Shown: positions 17,771-26,476 of the stretch, in pieces | Layout: each line of letters opens with the position of its first letter | Numbering within the stretch: the stretch's first letter is position 1 | NCBI RefSeq assembly: GCF_001618145.1 | Contig: NZ_LQNF01000003.1 | Location: forward strand, 124,001 to 188,000 | DNA length: 64,000 nucleotides | Direction of reading: 5' to 3' | Source of the DNA: Oceanobacillus damuensis | Lineage (GTDB): Bacteria > Bacillota > Bacilli > Bacillales > Amphibacillaceae | The notes under the pieces: generated by a model | The model's database searches: none | The model's input: only the letters and a program-made list of their open reading frames with translations | Told to the model about the DNA's origin: nothing | Position numbers and translations under genes: made by a program

Positions 17771-18603
17771 CATAGTATATATTTTATCAAGTTATATACG
17801 TTCAATAAAATAATCATCATTAGTGTTGAGTTAAATACCAGTTCTATTCGTACATTCGCCAGTTTGTTTACGAGTTTGCTACCGATAAAACCTCCGATTA
17901 TGCCACCGACAATCATATAACCGATCATTGATAGATCATAATCGCCAAATCCTTCCGTTACAGCAATTAGTGCAAGAGCGGATAGCTGTGAGAAGAAAAT
18001 GATGAATGTGGAGTTTACGACAGCATTTTTTGCATTCATGGAAAAAAGCAAATACAGGACAGCTACATTGAGTGGTCCACCGCCTATACCAAGGAAGGAG
18101 GAAAGCATCCCTAGGATGATGCCTACCGACAGAATAATTCCTTTACTGTACAGCTGGTAAGACTTCAGCAATCCTTTGTATCTCACATACAGGAAAATGA
18201 TGGCTAATATGATGGCCAATAGCCCGGATTGCAGCATACCGATCATACTCGCCGAATTGACTTGATTAAGCAGAAAATTAAATAAACCTTTTCCTAAAAA
18301 TCCTCCCAAAATAGATCCAAACGCAATAAGCAGTCCAATCTTTTTATCAACATTGGCATCCATATGTCTAACTTGGATAAGTGATACAGTAGCCATTGCC
18401 AGAACAGTAGCAGCTGACAATACGCCAATTGTCGCCAAATCATAATGACCGAACAGATCGAGTACAGGTTTTATAATAATTCCGCCACCCAATCCAGCCA
18501 TTGCACCAAGCAATGAAGCTGACAGACCGATTAAAAAATACAAAATAAAAATCCAAATCATCTCCGCCCATAAGAAAATGGAGCTATCATATAATAGAAT
18601 CAC
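17770..18603 (-). CDS. TauE/SafE family sulfite/sulfonate exporter-like permease
   Basis: A protein of up to 277 residues with about eight membrane helices and the duplicated TauE/SafE signature: GAMAGLGGGIIIKPVLDLFG in the first half and FLGIGGGPLNVAVLYLLF in the second. The family moves small organic anions such as sulfite or sulfoacetate; the direction and substrate here are unknown. GTG 18603 gives the longest frame but has only a weak GGA site. ATG 18561 would start right at the first helix like many family members, yet its GGCGGAG site is too close, so the start is uncertain. Confidence 0.82.
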   Translation of the reverse strand: MILLYDSSIFLWAEMIWIFILYFLIGLSASLLGAMAGLGGGIIIKPVLDLFGHYDLATIGVLSAATVLAMATVSLIQVRHMDANVDKKIGLLIAFGSILGGFLGKGLFNFLLNQVNSASMIGMLQSGLLAIILAIIFLYVRYKGLLKSYQLYSKGIILSVGIILGMLSSFLGIGGGPLNVAVLYLLFSMNAKNAVVNSTFIIFFSQLSALALIAVTEGFGDYDLSMIGYMIVGGIIGGFIGSKLVNKLANVRIELVFNSTLMMIILLNVYNLIKYIL

Positions 18604-19136
18604 GTTTTCCAGAATAAATGAAAATATACCCTACAGAACTTCCATTTACCAATCCTAAATCAGGGAGCTATAAACGAAAGTATATTTATTATTGAATCAT
18701 ATTCCATGTGAAATTGGAAGCAGGTGGGTGCAAACCATAAGAGATACAGAGAAGACCACATGCTGCTTACAGCGATTGAAATGGACAAACGAAGTATATG
18801 CCTATGACAGTACACCTTCAAAAGTTGCCGGATATTACTCCTGATGAAAAGTTTTCATTAGAAAACTTGTTTGTCGCTAAGTCTTTTGGTGAAAGCCTTA
18901 TCCGAACTTATTCAGATAGTTGCAGGAAACAGGCATTTATTAGCAGTAATGCAATTAATAAGTATAACTATTGTTAAGGTGGATTTTTTTACACTCTGAC
19001 TAATGGCGGACGAACTGTTCATGATCGCCATGCAGGTTTCCGTCTGCCAAGAAAAGGAATCAGGGACACTATATCCCGGATTCCCCATGTTTGGAACATT
19101 TATTATCACTACCAACTGTAATTAAACATATCGACT
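18604..19136. other. 533-bp non-coding gap with repeat remnant
   Basis: No supported gene. A 59-codon frame from 18799 lacks a ribosome site and overlaps the reverse family C copy. A dyad GGAATC...GATTCC (about 19055-19085) may terminate the leftward lipase gene on its far side, though without a clear T run. Confidence 0.4.
18857..18905 (-). repeat. Dispersed repeat family C, copy 2
   Basis: In reverse complement it reads GATAAGGCTTTCACC, AAAAGACTTAGCG and CAAGTTTTCTAATG, matching 14795-14846 at most positions. Confidence 0.55.
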
Positions 19137-20726
19137 CTATTTTCCGTACACAGAATCCACGATTGTACGTTTAAATGTATGCCCATCGTTTGTAATGCCT
19201 TCAATATCCACTGTTATATTATAAACGGTATTTGCTTTATCCAATTTCAATTGCTGGGAAAGATTTGATTTCCCTTTTACGGTCCATTTCTTTTCATTAT
19301 TCGGTTTCGCTGATTCAGTTAAGTGATAGGTTGCACTTAAAGAGTCTTCAATAAGATGCTTCGTATCGATATTTAGTTGGTATAGATCGTCCTGCATCGT
19401 GAAATTCTTTATCAGTTCTGCCTGCATATACGGTTCTTTTTTCAAATCAGCAACCAATAAGTATGCATTGTCATCTGTATTGGTGCGCAATTCCAATTGC
19501 CATTCACCGGCTTCAGGATTTTCAATCGTAAGTGCGGAGCTGACAGCATCTTTGAAAATACCTTCTTCCAAATGAATCTGCTGTACATTCGTTTTCGCAT
19601 TTTTTCCGGAGGGATTCGTTACTTTTAACTTGGATAGCTGTTTAGCGGTCAACAGATTAATCGTAAGTTTTTCAACATCCTCCTCCACATTTACAGTGAT
19701 CACATCTTTCTTCGCCAATGGTGCCCCATGAACCCACTGGTTTGCCTTCGGTGGAAATGATTCGCTCTCACTGGTTTGAGTCGAAAAATCACTTGCAGGT
19801 GGCAATTGATCCCCTTCCAAATAGTCCTGAAAAGTTGGAAAAGTTATTCCAGTGCGAATGGTAGCGTGATTCCACTCTCTGATTGCCAATTCATATCCAC
19901 CTGGAAGATTGCTGCTTCTGGCCGTGACAACCCCGTCGTTAGGTCCATAGCTTGATAGGTACATGCCGCCAAACCAGTTGGAGGAAAAAACTGCTCCCCA
20001 ATCTGTTCCGCCGAGCGTAAAGTAGTCGTTCACATATGCATTGGGATTCGTGTCTGTCTCCGAGCGGAAGTTTTCCATATATGCCATTTGCATGGAATAG
20101 GTGCCCTCGCCCTGCATTCCGATTAAATCTGCAAGCCACCCTGCATCGGAGCTATAAGCAAGATCTGCCAGCTGGGAACCATGGTGTGGGCTCGATAAAG
20201 TGATGACATTGTCCACATAATCTGATGCTCCATAGTAAGTCAAGGCTGCCTGCGAATCGACCCCGCCTTTGCTGTAGGCAACAATGGTAATGTCTTTTCC
20301 ACCAAAGTGATTTGAAATTTCTGTGATTTTTTCAGCCAGCAGTCTCCCATTATTCCACATGTCAGCCGACTCTCCACCAGCATCGTACAGCTGAACAAAT
20401 GCCGTCTGATAACCTGCATGGTAGGCGGTCTGATACATATCATTGTCTTCCCAAAATATTTGAGCGACATTGTTTAATCCTGGAACGAACAACAATACGG
20501 GGGCATCGGGTTGTAAATCAGCAGGTGTTGCACCAAGATACCAAGTGCCAGGCGTTTCCTCATTGCCATTCCCGCCTTTTCCCATTATGGAGAATGATGC
20601 GGGGGAATCTATTCTGACGGGGTCGGTGACGGTTTTTGTGCTGGCGGAAACCTGTGATACCGGATAAATTCCAACGGTGATTAGTGCGGAAAGACAAAGC
20701 ATAAAACCACTCCTTAAGCTTTTCAT
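19137..20726 (-). CDS. Secreted alpha/beta-hydrolase lipase/esterase
   Basis: A 529-residue exported protein. A signal peptide covers about residues 1-28 (cut after VSA). The alpha/beta hydrolase domain follows: oxyanion-side LLFVPGLNN (about 79-87), nucleophile elbow AYSKGG with Ser152 (a GxSxG variant with Ala first), SSPHHGS near 180, and EWNHATIRTG carrying the likely catalytic His. The last ~200 residues are beta-rich and resemble a C-terminal accessory domain. No cell-wall anchor is seen, so it is probably released. ATG 20726 has a GGGAGAGG site; the frame is open 12 codons further upstream without one. Confidence 0.82.
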   Translation of the reverse strand: MKSLRSGFMLCLSALITVGIYPVSQVSASTKTVTDPVRIDSPASFSIMGKGGNGNEETPGTWYLGATPADLQPDAPVLLFVPGLNNVAQIFWEDNDMYQTAYHAGYQTAFVQLYDAGGESADMWNNGRLLAEKITEISNHFGGKDITIVAYSKGGVDSQAALTYYGASDYVDNVITLSSPHHGSQLADLAYSSDAGWLADLIGMQGEGTYSMQMAYMENFRSETDTNPNAYVNDYFTLGGTDWGAVFSSNWFGGMYLSSYGPNDGVVTARSSNLPGGYELAIREWNHATIRTGITFPTFQDYLEGDQLPPASDFSTQTSESESFPPKANQWVHGAPLAKKDVITVNVEEDVEKLTINLLTAKQLSKLKVTNPSGKNAKTNVQQIHLEEGIFKDAVSSALTIENPEAGEWQLELRTNTDDNAYLLVADLKKEPYMQAELIKNFTMQDDLYQLNIDTKHLIEDSLSATYHLTESAKPNNEKKWTVKGKSNLSQQLKLDKANTVYNITVDIEGITNDGHTFKRTIVDSVYGK

Positions 20727-20935
20727 TTTTTCCTCTCCCTTAGAGTTTTTATAGGACATCATAAATGATGGGATTTTGAAAAAGCTGTGATTATAAGATG
20801 CTATTTTTAGAGGTTTAAATAAAATTAGGTGATATAGATAGGGGACCTTGGTGTAACCTTGGTGTATTTTCTACTATTATAGTTTATTAGAGTGTTAATT
20901 ATACAGATGCTAATATTACTATTTTTATAAGAAAG

Positions 20936-20985
20936 TAGTATAACTTCATACTTGCAGTGGTGCAACTGAGGCATTCTCTGAGGAA
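20936..20985 (+). repeat. Dispersed repeat family C, copy 3 (left half)
   Basis: GTAGTATAACTTC..CTTGCAG then TGGTGCAACTGAGGCATTC, matching about 45 positions of copy 1. The right half has diverged into a separate hairpin (TTCTCTGA...TCAGAGAA). The 20727-21234 gap holds only this, repeat A5 and presumed promoters. Confidence 0.5.
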
Positions 20986-21121
20986 TTATATTCAGAGAAG
21001 AGTTCTCTTATACGGAAAAAATGTATGCTCCCTTTCCTATTTCGGAAAAGGAATATCCAATAACGGATGGTAAGCTCCGCTATAGATTTATTTATTCCAG
21101 TAATGACTGACCAATACACAC

Positions 21122-21160
21122 TTCGACAATAACCGACAAAAACCGGGAAGTGACAGGCAC
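21122..21160 (-). repeat. Dispersed repeat family A, copy 5
   Basis: Reverse orientation; AACCGGGAAGTGACAGGCAC ends 74 bp before the TetR start, so the GTGCC end faces the gene. Confidence 0.82.
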
Positions 21161-21234
21161 TTTTTTCGTGGTTGAAATAAAACCGTCCAGCTAGTATAGT
21201 AAAAATATATTCCTCAGAAGTAGGTGAAATGATC

Positions 21235-21771
21235 ATGGGAAGAAATTCTCGTAAGTTGGATATTTTGGATGCAGCTTCAAAGATAGTGAATGAACGTGGT
21301 ATTTTTAATTTGACTTTGGATGCTGTTGCAGCTGAAGCCGGGTTTAGTAAAGGTGGTCTTCTCTATCATTACCCGTCTAAAGAAGCACTTGTTAGAGGAA
21401 TGGTGGAGCATTTGGCTGAAAATTATCAGGAAAAGGTTCAAGCAGATATGGATAAAGATCCGGAACAAATAGGTAAATGGATCCGTGCCTATGTTAATGT
21501 CACTTTTAATCAAACCGATGAGAATAAGAATAAAAATGCAGTATTACTTGCCGCAAAAGCAGTGGGTCCCGAGTTGCTTGATCCGATCAGGGAAGTGTAT
21601 GAAAGTTGGAAAGATCAAGCGGAGAAGGATGGAATTGATCCGATGAAAGCAACGATTATACAGCTGGCAGCAGATGGAATTTGGTTATCTGAGCTATTTG
21701 ACATCAATCGGATGGAGGATAGTAAAAAAGAAGAAGTCTTTCAAGCGCTCATCAAATGGGCAAAAGAATAG
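21235..21771 (+). CDS. TetR family transcriptional regulator
   Basis: A 178-residue repressor. The helix-turn-helix spans about residues 10-55 (ILDAASKIVNERGIFNLTLD, then AGFSKGGLLYHYPSKEALV, a typical TetR recognition helix). The C-terminal helical part is the ligand pocket. ATG 21235 is seven bases from the AAGTAGGTGA site; ATG 21229 is too close. It lies just before, and in the same direction as, the carnitine operon and is the obvious candidate to control it, sensing carnitine or an intermediate. This is inferred from position only. Confidence 0.88.
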   Translation: MGRNSRKLDILDAASKIVNERGIFNLTLDAVAAEAGFSKGGLLYHYPSKEALVRGMVEHLAENYQEKVQADMDKDPEQIGKWIRAYVNVTFNQTDENKNKNAVLLAAKAVGPELLDPIREVYESWKDQAEKDGIDPMKATIIQLAADGIWLSELFDINRMEDSKKEEVFQALIKWAKE

Positions 21772-21927
21772 CCAAACAGTTAACAATATAAATATCTATC
21801 GTGCGTGAACTGTCCTAAATTGTTCATTTACGATGGATTTTTTTATTTGCAATTTTCCTTTCCTGCTTCCAATTCCGGAAATTTTCAATTTAATTTAAAT
21901 TTCGCCGAAGCCTTTTAGCATGTACAT

Positions 21928-21941
21928 TGTAAGCGCCTAAA
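21928..21941 (+). promoter_or_regulatory. Putative cre (CcpA) site
   Basis: TGTAAGCGCCTAAA matches the cre consensus TGWAANCGNTNWCA except near the 3' end. It sits 26 bp before the -35 of the carnitine operon promoter, a position used for carbon catabolite control. Confidence 0.45.
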
Positions 21942-21947
21942 AATAGG

Positions 21948-22001
21948 TTTGAAACACTGAATCGCCTTGAAACGAATCAGGTATGATGTTATAGTTTCAA
22001 A
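21948..22001 (+). promoter_or_regulatory. Carnitine operon promoter with flanking inverted repeat
   Basis: TTGAAA (21967-21972), 17-bp spacer, TATAGT (21990-21995). TTTGAAAC at 21948-21955 is mirrored by GTTTCAAA at 21994-22001, and CTTGAAAC at 21966-21973 covers the -35. These sites are well placed as operators, for example for the upstream TetR protein. Confidence 0.55.
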
Positions 22002-22065
22002 TGTATTTATAAACCGTCTGGATGGTAAAGTAAAAAATATTGGAAAAGGACACGGAGGTTTTACG

Positions 22066-22944
22066 ATGAAAAAAGTTCTACTTACAGCTGCAGTTACTGG
22101 AGCTGGTGATACTTCACATAAAAGCAGCTATGTTCCTGTAACACCAAAGGAAATTGCTGATTCGGCCATTGCTTCGGCAAAAGCAGGTGCGACCGTAGCA
22201 CATATTCATGCACGAGATCCGAAAACTGGCGGAATCAGTCACGATGTAGCGCATTATCGTGAGATTGTTGATCGTATTCGTGAGTCTGAAACGGATGTTG
22301 TCATCAACATTACAGCTGGTGGTGGCGGTGACTTTATCCCAAGCCTGGACACACCTGCAATGGGAGGCACCGGCACATTCATACAGACACCGGAGGAGCG
22401 GCATCGTCCAGTTGGGGAATTGCTTCCTGAAATGTGTACATTGGATTGCGGCAGCATTAATTTTGGCAACATTATTTATATGAGTCCGACTGATTGGTTG
22501 GAACAGCAAGCAAAATTAATTCAGCAAAGCGGTGTGAAACCGGAAATGGAATGTTTTGATACGGGTCATTTAAGCTATGCGAAACATTTGGTGGATCAAG
22601 GATTAGTCGATGGAGACCCAATGTTCCAGTTTTGCCTTGGGATTCCATGGGGAGCTGAAGCAGATGTGGAAACAATGCTTTATATGAAAAACCGTCTGCC
22701 TGAAAATGCAACATGGTCAGCATTTGGGATTGGACGCATGCAGCTTCCTATTGCACTACAGACTGCACTTCTTGGTGGAAATGTTCGCGTTGGACTTGAA
22801 GATAATCTTTATTTGGAAAAAGGTGTACTTGCACGTAATGAACAGCTTGTAGATAAGACTGTGAATATGCTTGGACAAAATGGTATTGAAATAATGACAC
22901 CGGCAGAGGCACGTGAACAATATGGATTGCGGAAGATAAAATAG
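22066..22944 (+). CDS. cdhC: Beta-keto acid cleavage enzyme (dehydrocarnitine cleavage type)
   Basis: A 292-residue BKACE (DUF849) enzyme. These TIM-barrel zinc enzymes condense a beta-keto acid with acetyl-CoA and split it to acetoacetate and a new acyl-CoA. The metal-binding HIH is at residues 46-48 (VAHIHARDP), and the Glu-bearing MECFDTGHL segment lies near 167. Next to carnitine dehydrogenase and a thioesterase it should act on 3-dehydrocarnitine, giving acetoacetate and betainyl-CoA. ATG 22066 has the site ACGGAGG; the longer frame from 21967 runs through the promoter and is rejected. Confidence 0.88.
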   Translation: MKKVLLTAAVTGAGDTSHKSSYVPVTPKEIADSAIASAKAGATVAHIHARDPKTGGISHDVAHYREIVDRIRESETDVVINITAGGGGDFIPSLDTPAMGGTGTFIQTPEERHRPVGELLPEMCTLDCGSINFGNIIYMSPTDWLEQQAKLIQQSGVKPEMECFDTGHLSYAKHLVDQGLVDGDPMFQFCLGIPWGAEADVETMLYMKNRLPENATWSAFGIGRMQLPIALQTALLGGNVRVGLEDNLYLEKGVLARNEQLVDKTVNMLGQNGIEIMTPAEAREQYGLRKIK

Positions 22945-22956
22945 GAGGATTTTTTG

Positions 22957-23925
22957 ATGAATAAGGAAATAATAAATATTGCCATTGTCGGTACAGGTGT
23001 GATCGGCAACGGATGGATAGCACGTTTTATAGCAAAAGGATATAAAGTAACTGCATTTGATCTTGCAGAGGGTGCAGAAGAACGTACGCGAGCAATGATC
23101 AATCGCGTTTGGCCTTCTTTGAAGGAGCTTGGGATAAGTGAAAATGCTTCCCTGGACAACTTAACTTTTGCAGAAACCCTGGAAGAGGCTGTTGTTGATG
23201 CTGATTATGTTCAGGAAAATGTACCGGAACGCGAAGACCTGAAAAAGAGCGTGCTTCAGTCAATCGATGCAAGCACTCGCTCATCCGTTATTATCGGCTC
23301 CAGTACTTCCGGAATTATGCCAAGCACACTGCAGGACGGACTGCAACATCCGAACCGACTGATTGTTGCACATCCATTTAATCCTGTTTATATCCTCCCA
23401 TTGGTTGAGATTGTAGGAGGAGACAAAACGAGCAAAGAAACGATTGAAATAGCAGAAGCTCTGTTCACGGATATTGCAATGAAACCATTGATTGTCAATA
23501 AAGAAATCGAGGGGCATATAGCAGACCGCCTGATGGAAGCACTATGGCGCGAAGCACTTCACTTGGTTAATGATGGTATCGCGACAACAGAGGAAGTCGA
23601 TAAGGCAATCATTTACGGTGCTGGTCTTCGCTGGGCACAAATGGGACCGTTCATGACATTCCATCTTGCTGGTGGAGATGCAGGAATGCGTCATATGCTG
23701 GAGCAATTCGGCCCGGCATTGAAACTGCCATGGACGAAGCTTGTGGCGCCGGAATTAACAGATGACCTGAAGGACAAAGTTATTACTGGTTGCGAAAGCA
23801 GTGCAGGTAATATGTCTATTTCCCAACTTGAAGAAATGCGAAACGAATTTTTAGTAAAACAATTGGAATTAGTAGCAGATTACTGGCCAGTGTTTAATAA
23901 GAAAGAAGAATCGATAGGGGGCTAA
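22957..23925 (+). CDS. cdhA: L-carnitine dehydrogenase (3-hydroxyacyl-CoA dehydrogenase family)
   Basis: A 322-residue NAD-dependent enzyme oxidising L-carnitine to 3-dehydrocarnitine. The N-terminal Rossmann fold has AIVGTGVIGNGWIARF (about residues 9-24). VQENVPER, SSTSG and AHPFNPVYILPLVEIVGG are typical of the carnitine dehydrogenase branch of the 3-hydroxyacyl-CoA dehydrogenases. It follows cdhC by 12 bp with AGGAGG before ATG 22957, and the next gene starts 2 bp after its stop, so it is tightly operonic. Confidence 0.9.
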   Translation: MNKEIINIAIVGTGVIGNGWIARFIAKGYKVTAFDLAEGAEERTRAMINRVWPSLKELGISENASLDNLTFAETLEEAVVDADYVQENVPEREDLKKSVLQSIDASTRSSVIIGSSTSGIMPSTLQDGLQHPNRLIVAHPFNPVYILPLVEIVGGDKTSKETIEIAEALFTDIAMKPLIVNKEIEGHIADRLMEALWREALHLVNDGIATTEEVDKAIIYGAGLRWAQMGPFMTFHLAGGDAGMRHMLEQFGPALKLPWTKLVAPELTDDLKDKVITGCESSAGNMSISQLEEMRNEFLVKQLELVADYWPVFNKKEESIGG

Positions 23926-23927
23926 CA

Positions 23928-24398
23928 ATGGATCATACGTCTTTTGAATATGCTTGTCATGTTCCATCTGAATGGGTTGATTATAACGGCCATATGAATG
24001 ATGCCGAATATGCGAGGATATTCAGCCTTGCTGTCGATAGCTGGATGGAAAAAATCGGTCTCGATGCCGATGCAAGGGAACGTTATGCCTATACGATTTT
24101 CACATTGGAAACCCATCTTTGCTATTTACAGGAAGCACATGAAAAAGAAAAACTCACGGTTTCCCTTCAGCTCCTTGATATGGATGCAAAAAGAGTCCAT
24201 GGAATTTTTCTTATGAACAATGAAGAAGGACAACGGATTGCAACAAGTGAGCAAATGCTGATGGGAATTGATGCAGCCAGTAATCGTCCTGCACCATTTC
24301 CAGAAGCTGTTAATGAAAAAATCATTGAAATCTATAACAGGGATAAGGAAATGGAAAAACCGATACAAGCAGGACGGACAATAGGGATAAAGAGATAG
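23928..24398 (+). CDS. cdhB: Hotdog thioesterase, likely betainyl-CoA thioesterase
   Basis: A 156-residue 4HBT-type hotdog protein. WVDYNGHMNDAEYARIF (about residues 14-30) is the family's active-site helix, with Asp/Asn/His in the usual places. In carnitine breakdown the betainyl-CoA formed by the cleavage enzyme is hydrolysed to glycine betaine and CoA, and a thioesterase of this kind is encoded with the other two enzymes in Pseudomonas. In other bacteria it can be fused to the dehydrogenase; here it is separate. Ribosome site GGGGG before ATG. Confidence 0.85.
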   Translation: MDHTSFEYACHVPSEWVDYNGHMNDAEYARIFSLAVDSWMEKIGLDADARERYAYTIFTLETHLCYLQEAHEKEKLTVSLQLLDMDAKRVHGIFLMNNEEGQRIATSEQMLMGIDAASNRPAPFPEAVNEKIIEIYNRDKEMEKPIQAGRTIGIKR

Positions 24399-24435
24399 TT
24401 CGTTCATAGACAAAAGAAAAGAGGAGAAAAGAAGC

Positions 24436-25632
24436 ATGAATAAGATTGAAGTAAAAAATCTGACGAAAATTTTTGGTTCCCATCCTCAACAAGGTCTTAA
24501 ACGAATGAATAATGGGGAAACGAAAGAAGAAATTTTGAAGAAGACTGGAATGACAGTTGGTGTCAGCCAGGCGAATTTCTCCGTAAAACCAGGAGAAATC
24601 TTCGTTATTATGGGGCTATCCGGAAGTGGTAAGTCAACTTTAATTCGTCTGGTCAACCGGCTAATTGATTCAACGAGTGGTGAGGTATACATCGACGGGG
24701 AAGACATCACCCAGATGAATAAAAATAAGCTGATCGAAACACGCCGTAAAAAACTTGCGATGGTGTTTCAAAAGTTTGGTTTGTTGCCGCATCGTACCGT
24801 ATTGAATAATGTCGCGTATGGCCTGGAACTACAAGGTATTAATAAACAGGAACGCGAGGAACGTGCTGAAAAAACAATTGCAGATGTTGGCTTGAAAGGC
24901 TATGAAAGCAGTTATCCGAGTCAGTTGAGTGGCGGTATGCAGCAGCGTGTCGGACTGGCGCGTGCACTGACAAACGACAGTGACATTCTGTTAATGGATG
25001 AAGCATTCAGTGCACTCGATCCGATTATTCGTAAAGAAATGCAGGACGAGCTGATCCGTCTGCAAAATAAACTGGAAAAAACAGTGCTGTTCATTACGCA
25101 TGACCTTGATGAAGCATTAAAACTTGGCGATCGGATTGCAATTATGAAAGACGGGGAAATTGTTCAAATTGGCACACCGGAAGAGATTCTTGAAAATCCT
25201 GCCAATGATTATGTCTCAAGTTTTGTTAAAGATGTGGATCGTTCCAAAGTTCTGGATGCCAGCGTTGTTATGAAAAAACCCGAAGTGCTCGTTACCTATA
25301 AGGATGGTTTACGGGTGGCTGTAAGAAAAATGGAAGATGTAGGCGCTTCAAGTATCTTTGTCGTAGATAAGGAGAAGAACTTCAAAGGCCTGCTGACCAT
25401 TGATGATGCTATTCGGGCTTACAAAGAAGGCATACCGATGGAAGACGTTCTAGTAGATAATGTGTCGATAACATCTTCAGATACATTGCTGAATGATCTT
25501 GTCGGAATAGCTGCCGAGGCTAAATATCCAATAGCAGTAGTAGATGAAGGGAAATTAAGTGGGATTGTCTCCCGAGTATCAATCCTTTCAGGTCTTGTAC
25601 TTGGTAAGGAAAGAGAGGAGGAAACAGAATGA
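24436..25632 (+). CDS. Glycine betaine/carnitine ABC transporter ATP-binding protein with CBS pair
   Basis: A 398-residue ATPase of the OpuA/ProV class. Walker A GLSGSGKST at residues 60-68, signature LSGGMQQR near 165, Walker B ILLMDEAF near 187, then two CBS domains (about 280-395) that in OpuA-type importers sense ionic strength or cyclic-di-AMP. It shares ATGA with the permease gene. Because it is encoded with the carnitine enzymes, carnitine is the likely substrate, with glycine betaine possible too. Confidence 0.92.
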   Translation: MNKIEVKNLTKIFGSHPQQGLKRMNNGETKEEILKKTGMTVGVSQANFSVKPGEIFVIMGLSGSGKSTLIRLVNRLIDSTSGEVYIDGEDITQMNKNKLIETRRKKLAMVFQKFGLLPHRTVLNNVAYGLELQGINKQEREERAEKTIADVGLKGYESSYPSQLSGGMQQRVGLARALTNDSDILLMDEAFSALDPIIRKEMQDELIRLQNKLEKTVLFITHDLDEALKLGDRIAIMKDGEIVQIGTPEEILENPANDYVSSFVKDVDRSKVLDASVVMKKPEVLVTYKDGLRVAVRKMEDVGASSIFVVDKEKNFKGLLTIDDAIRAYKEGIPMEDVLVDNVSITSSDTLLNDLVGIAAEAKYPIAVVDEGKLSGIVSRVSILSGLVLGKEREEETE

Positions 25633-26459
25633 ATTATTTCAATTTCCCGCTCGAGGATGTTACCAACGATTTTGTAAATAATTGGCTGCTGCCAAACTTT
25701 AGTGGTTTTTTTGATGAAATCAGTGTCATTCTGCGATCTTTTGTAGATTCCGTTACAAATGTTTTGATTGCTACACCAGCTGAAGTAATTGCGCTTATCT
25801 TTGTTCTGCTTGCCTGGTGGATATCTGGAAAGGGTGTTGCGTTTTTTGCTGTCATTGGATTTTTATTTATCGGATCGATTGATTTATGGGATGAGTCGAT
25901 GCAGACACTAGCAATTGTCATTGTATCAACAGTAATATCCATCATTTTCGGTGTTCCAGTCGGAATTTTAAGTGCAACGAATTCAATCATTGATAAAATT
26001 GTCAGGCCAGTTCTTGACTTTATGCAGACATTACCAATATTCGTTTATTTGATTCCTTCCATTTTATTATTTGGTTTAGGAGGAGTGCCTGCAGTAATTG
26101 CGACATTTGTATTTGCTGCACCACCAGCAGTAAGAATGACAAGTCTTGGTATTAAACAAGTACCTGAAGAAGTCGTTGAAGCTTCCAGGGCATATGGATC
26201 AACACCAAAGCAGTTATTGCTAAAAGTGCAATTGCCACTTGCTATGCCAACCATTATGGCCGGTGTCAATCAGACGATTATGTTGGCATTATCGATGGCA
26301 GTAGTTGCATCAATGATCGGTGCACCTGGACTTGGATCAACCGTATTGACAGGTATATCCCAGGTTAATGTAGGTCTTGGATTGACTGGTGGACTTGCGA
26401 TTGTTGTATTGGCCATTTTGCTGGACCGAATTACACAAGGAATTACAAAAAAAGTTTAA
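25629..26459 (+). CDS. Glycine betaine/carnitine ABC transporter permease
   Basis: A 276-residue membrane subunit with about six to seven helices and the BPD-transport EAA loop (VPEEVVEASRAYGSTPKQLLLKVQLPLA split over about 178-205). It resembles the OpuAB/ProW branch. The start overlaps the ATPase stop by four bases, implying coupled translation. It forms the channel for the ATPase and the lipoprotein on either side. Confidence 0.92.
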   Translation: MNYFNFPLEDVTNDFVNNWLLPNFSGFFDEISVILRSFVDSVTNVLIATPAEVIALIFVLLAWWISGKGVAFFAVIGFLFIGSIDLWDESMQTLAIVIVSTVISIIFGVPVGILSATNSIIDKIVRPVLDFMQTLPIFVYLIPSILLFGLGGVPAVIATFVFAAPPAVRMTSLGIKQVPEEVVEASRAYGSTPKQLLLKVQLPLAMPTIMAGVNQTIMLALSMAVVASMIGAPGLGSTVLTGISQVNVGLGLTGGLAIVVLAILLDRITQGITKKV

Positions 26460-26476
26460 CGTGAGGAGTTTTATGG

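Noticed and set aside
18799-18978. 59-codon frame in the gap before the lipase gene
   Set aside because: No ribosome site, overlaps a reverse family C repeat, and no recognisable protein pattern.
24486-24710. Antisense frames over the carnitine importer and elsewhere
   Set aside because: These are shadows of well-supported genes on the other strand, without ribosome sites or family patterns.
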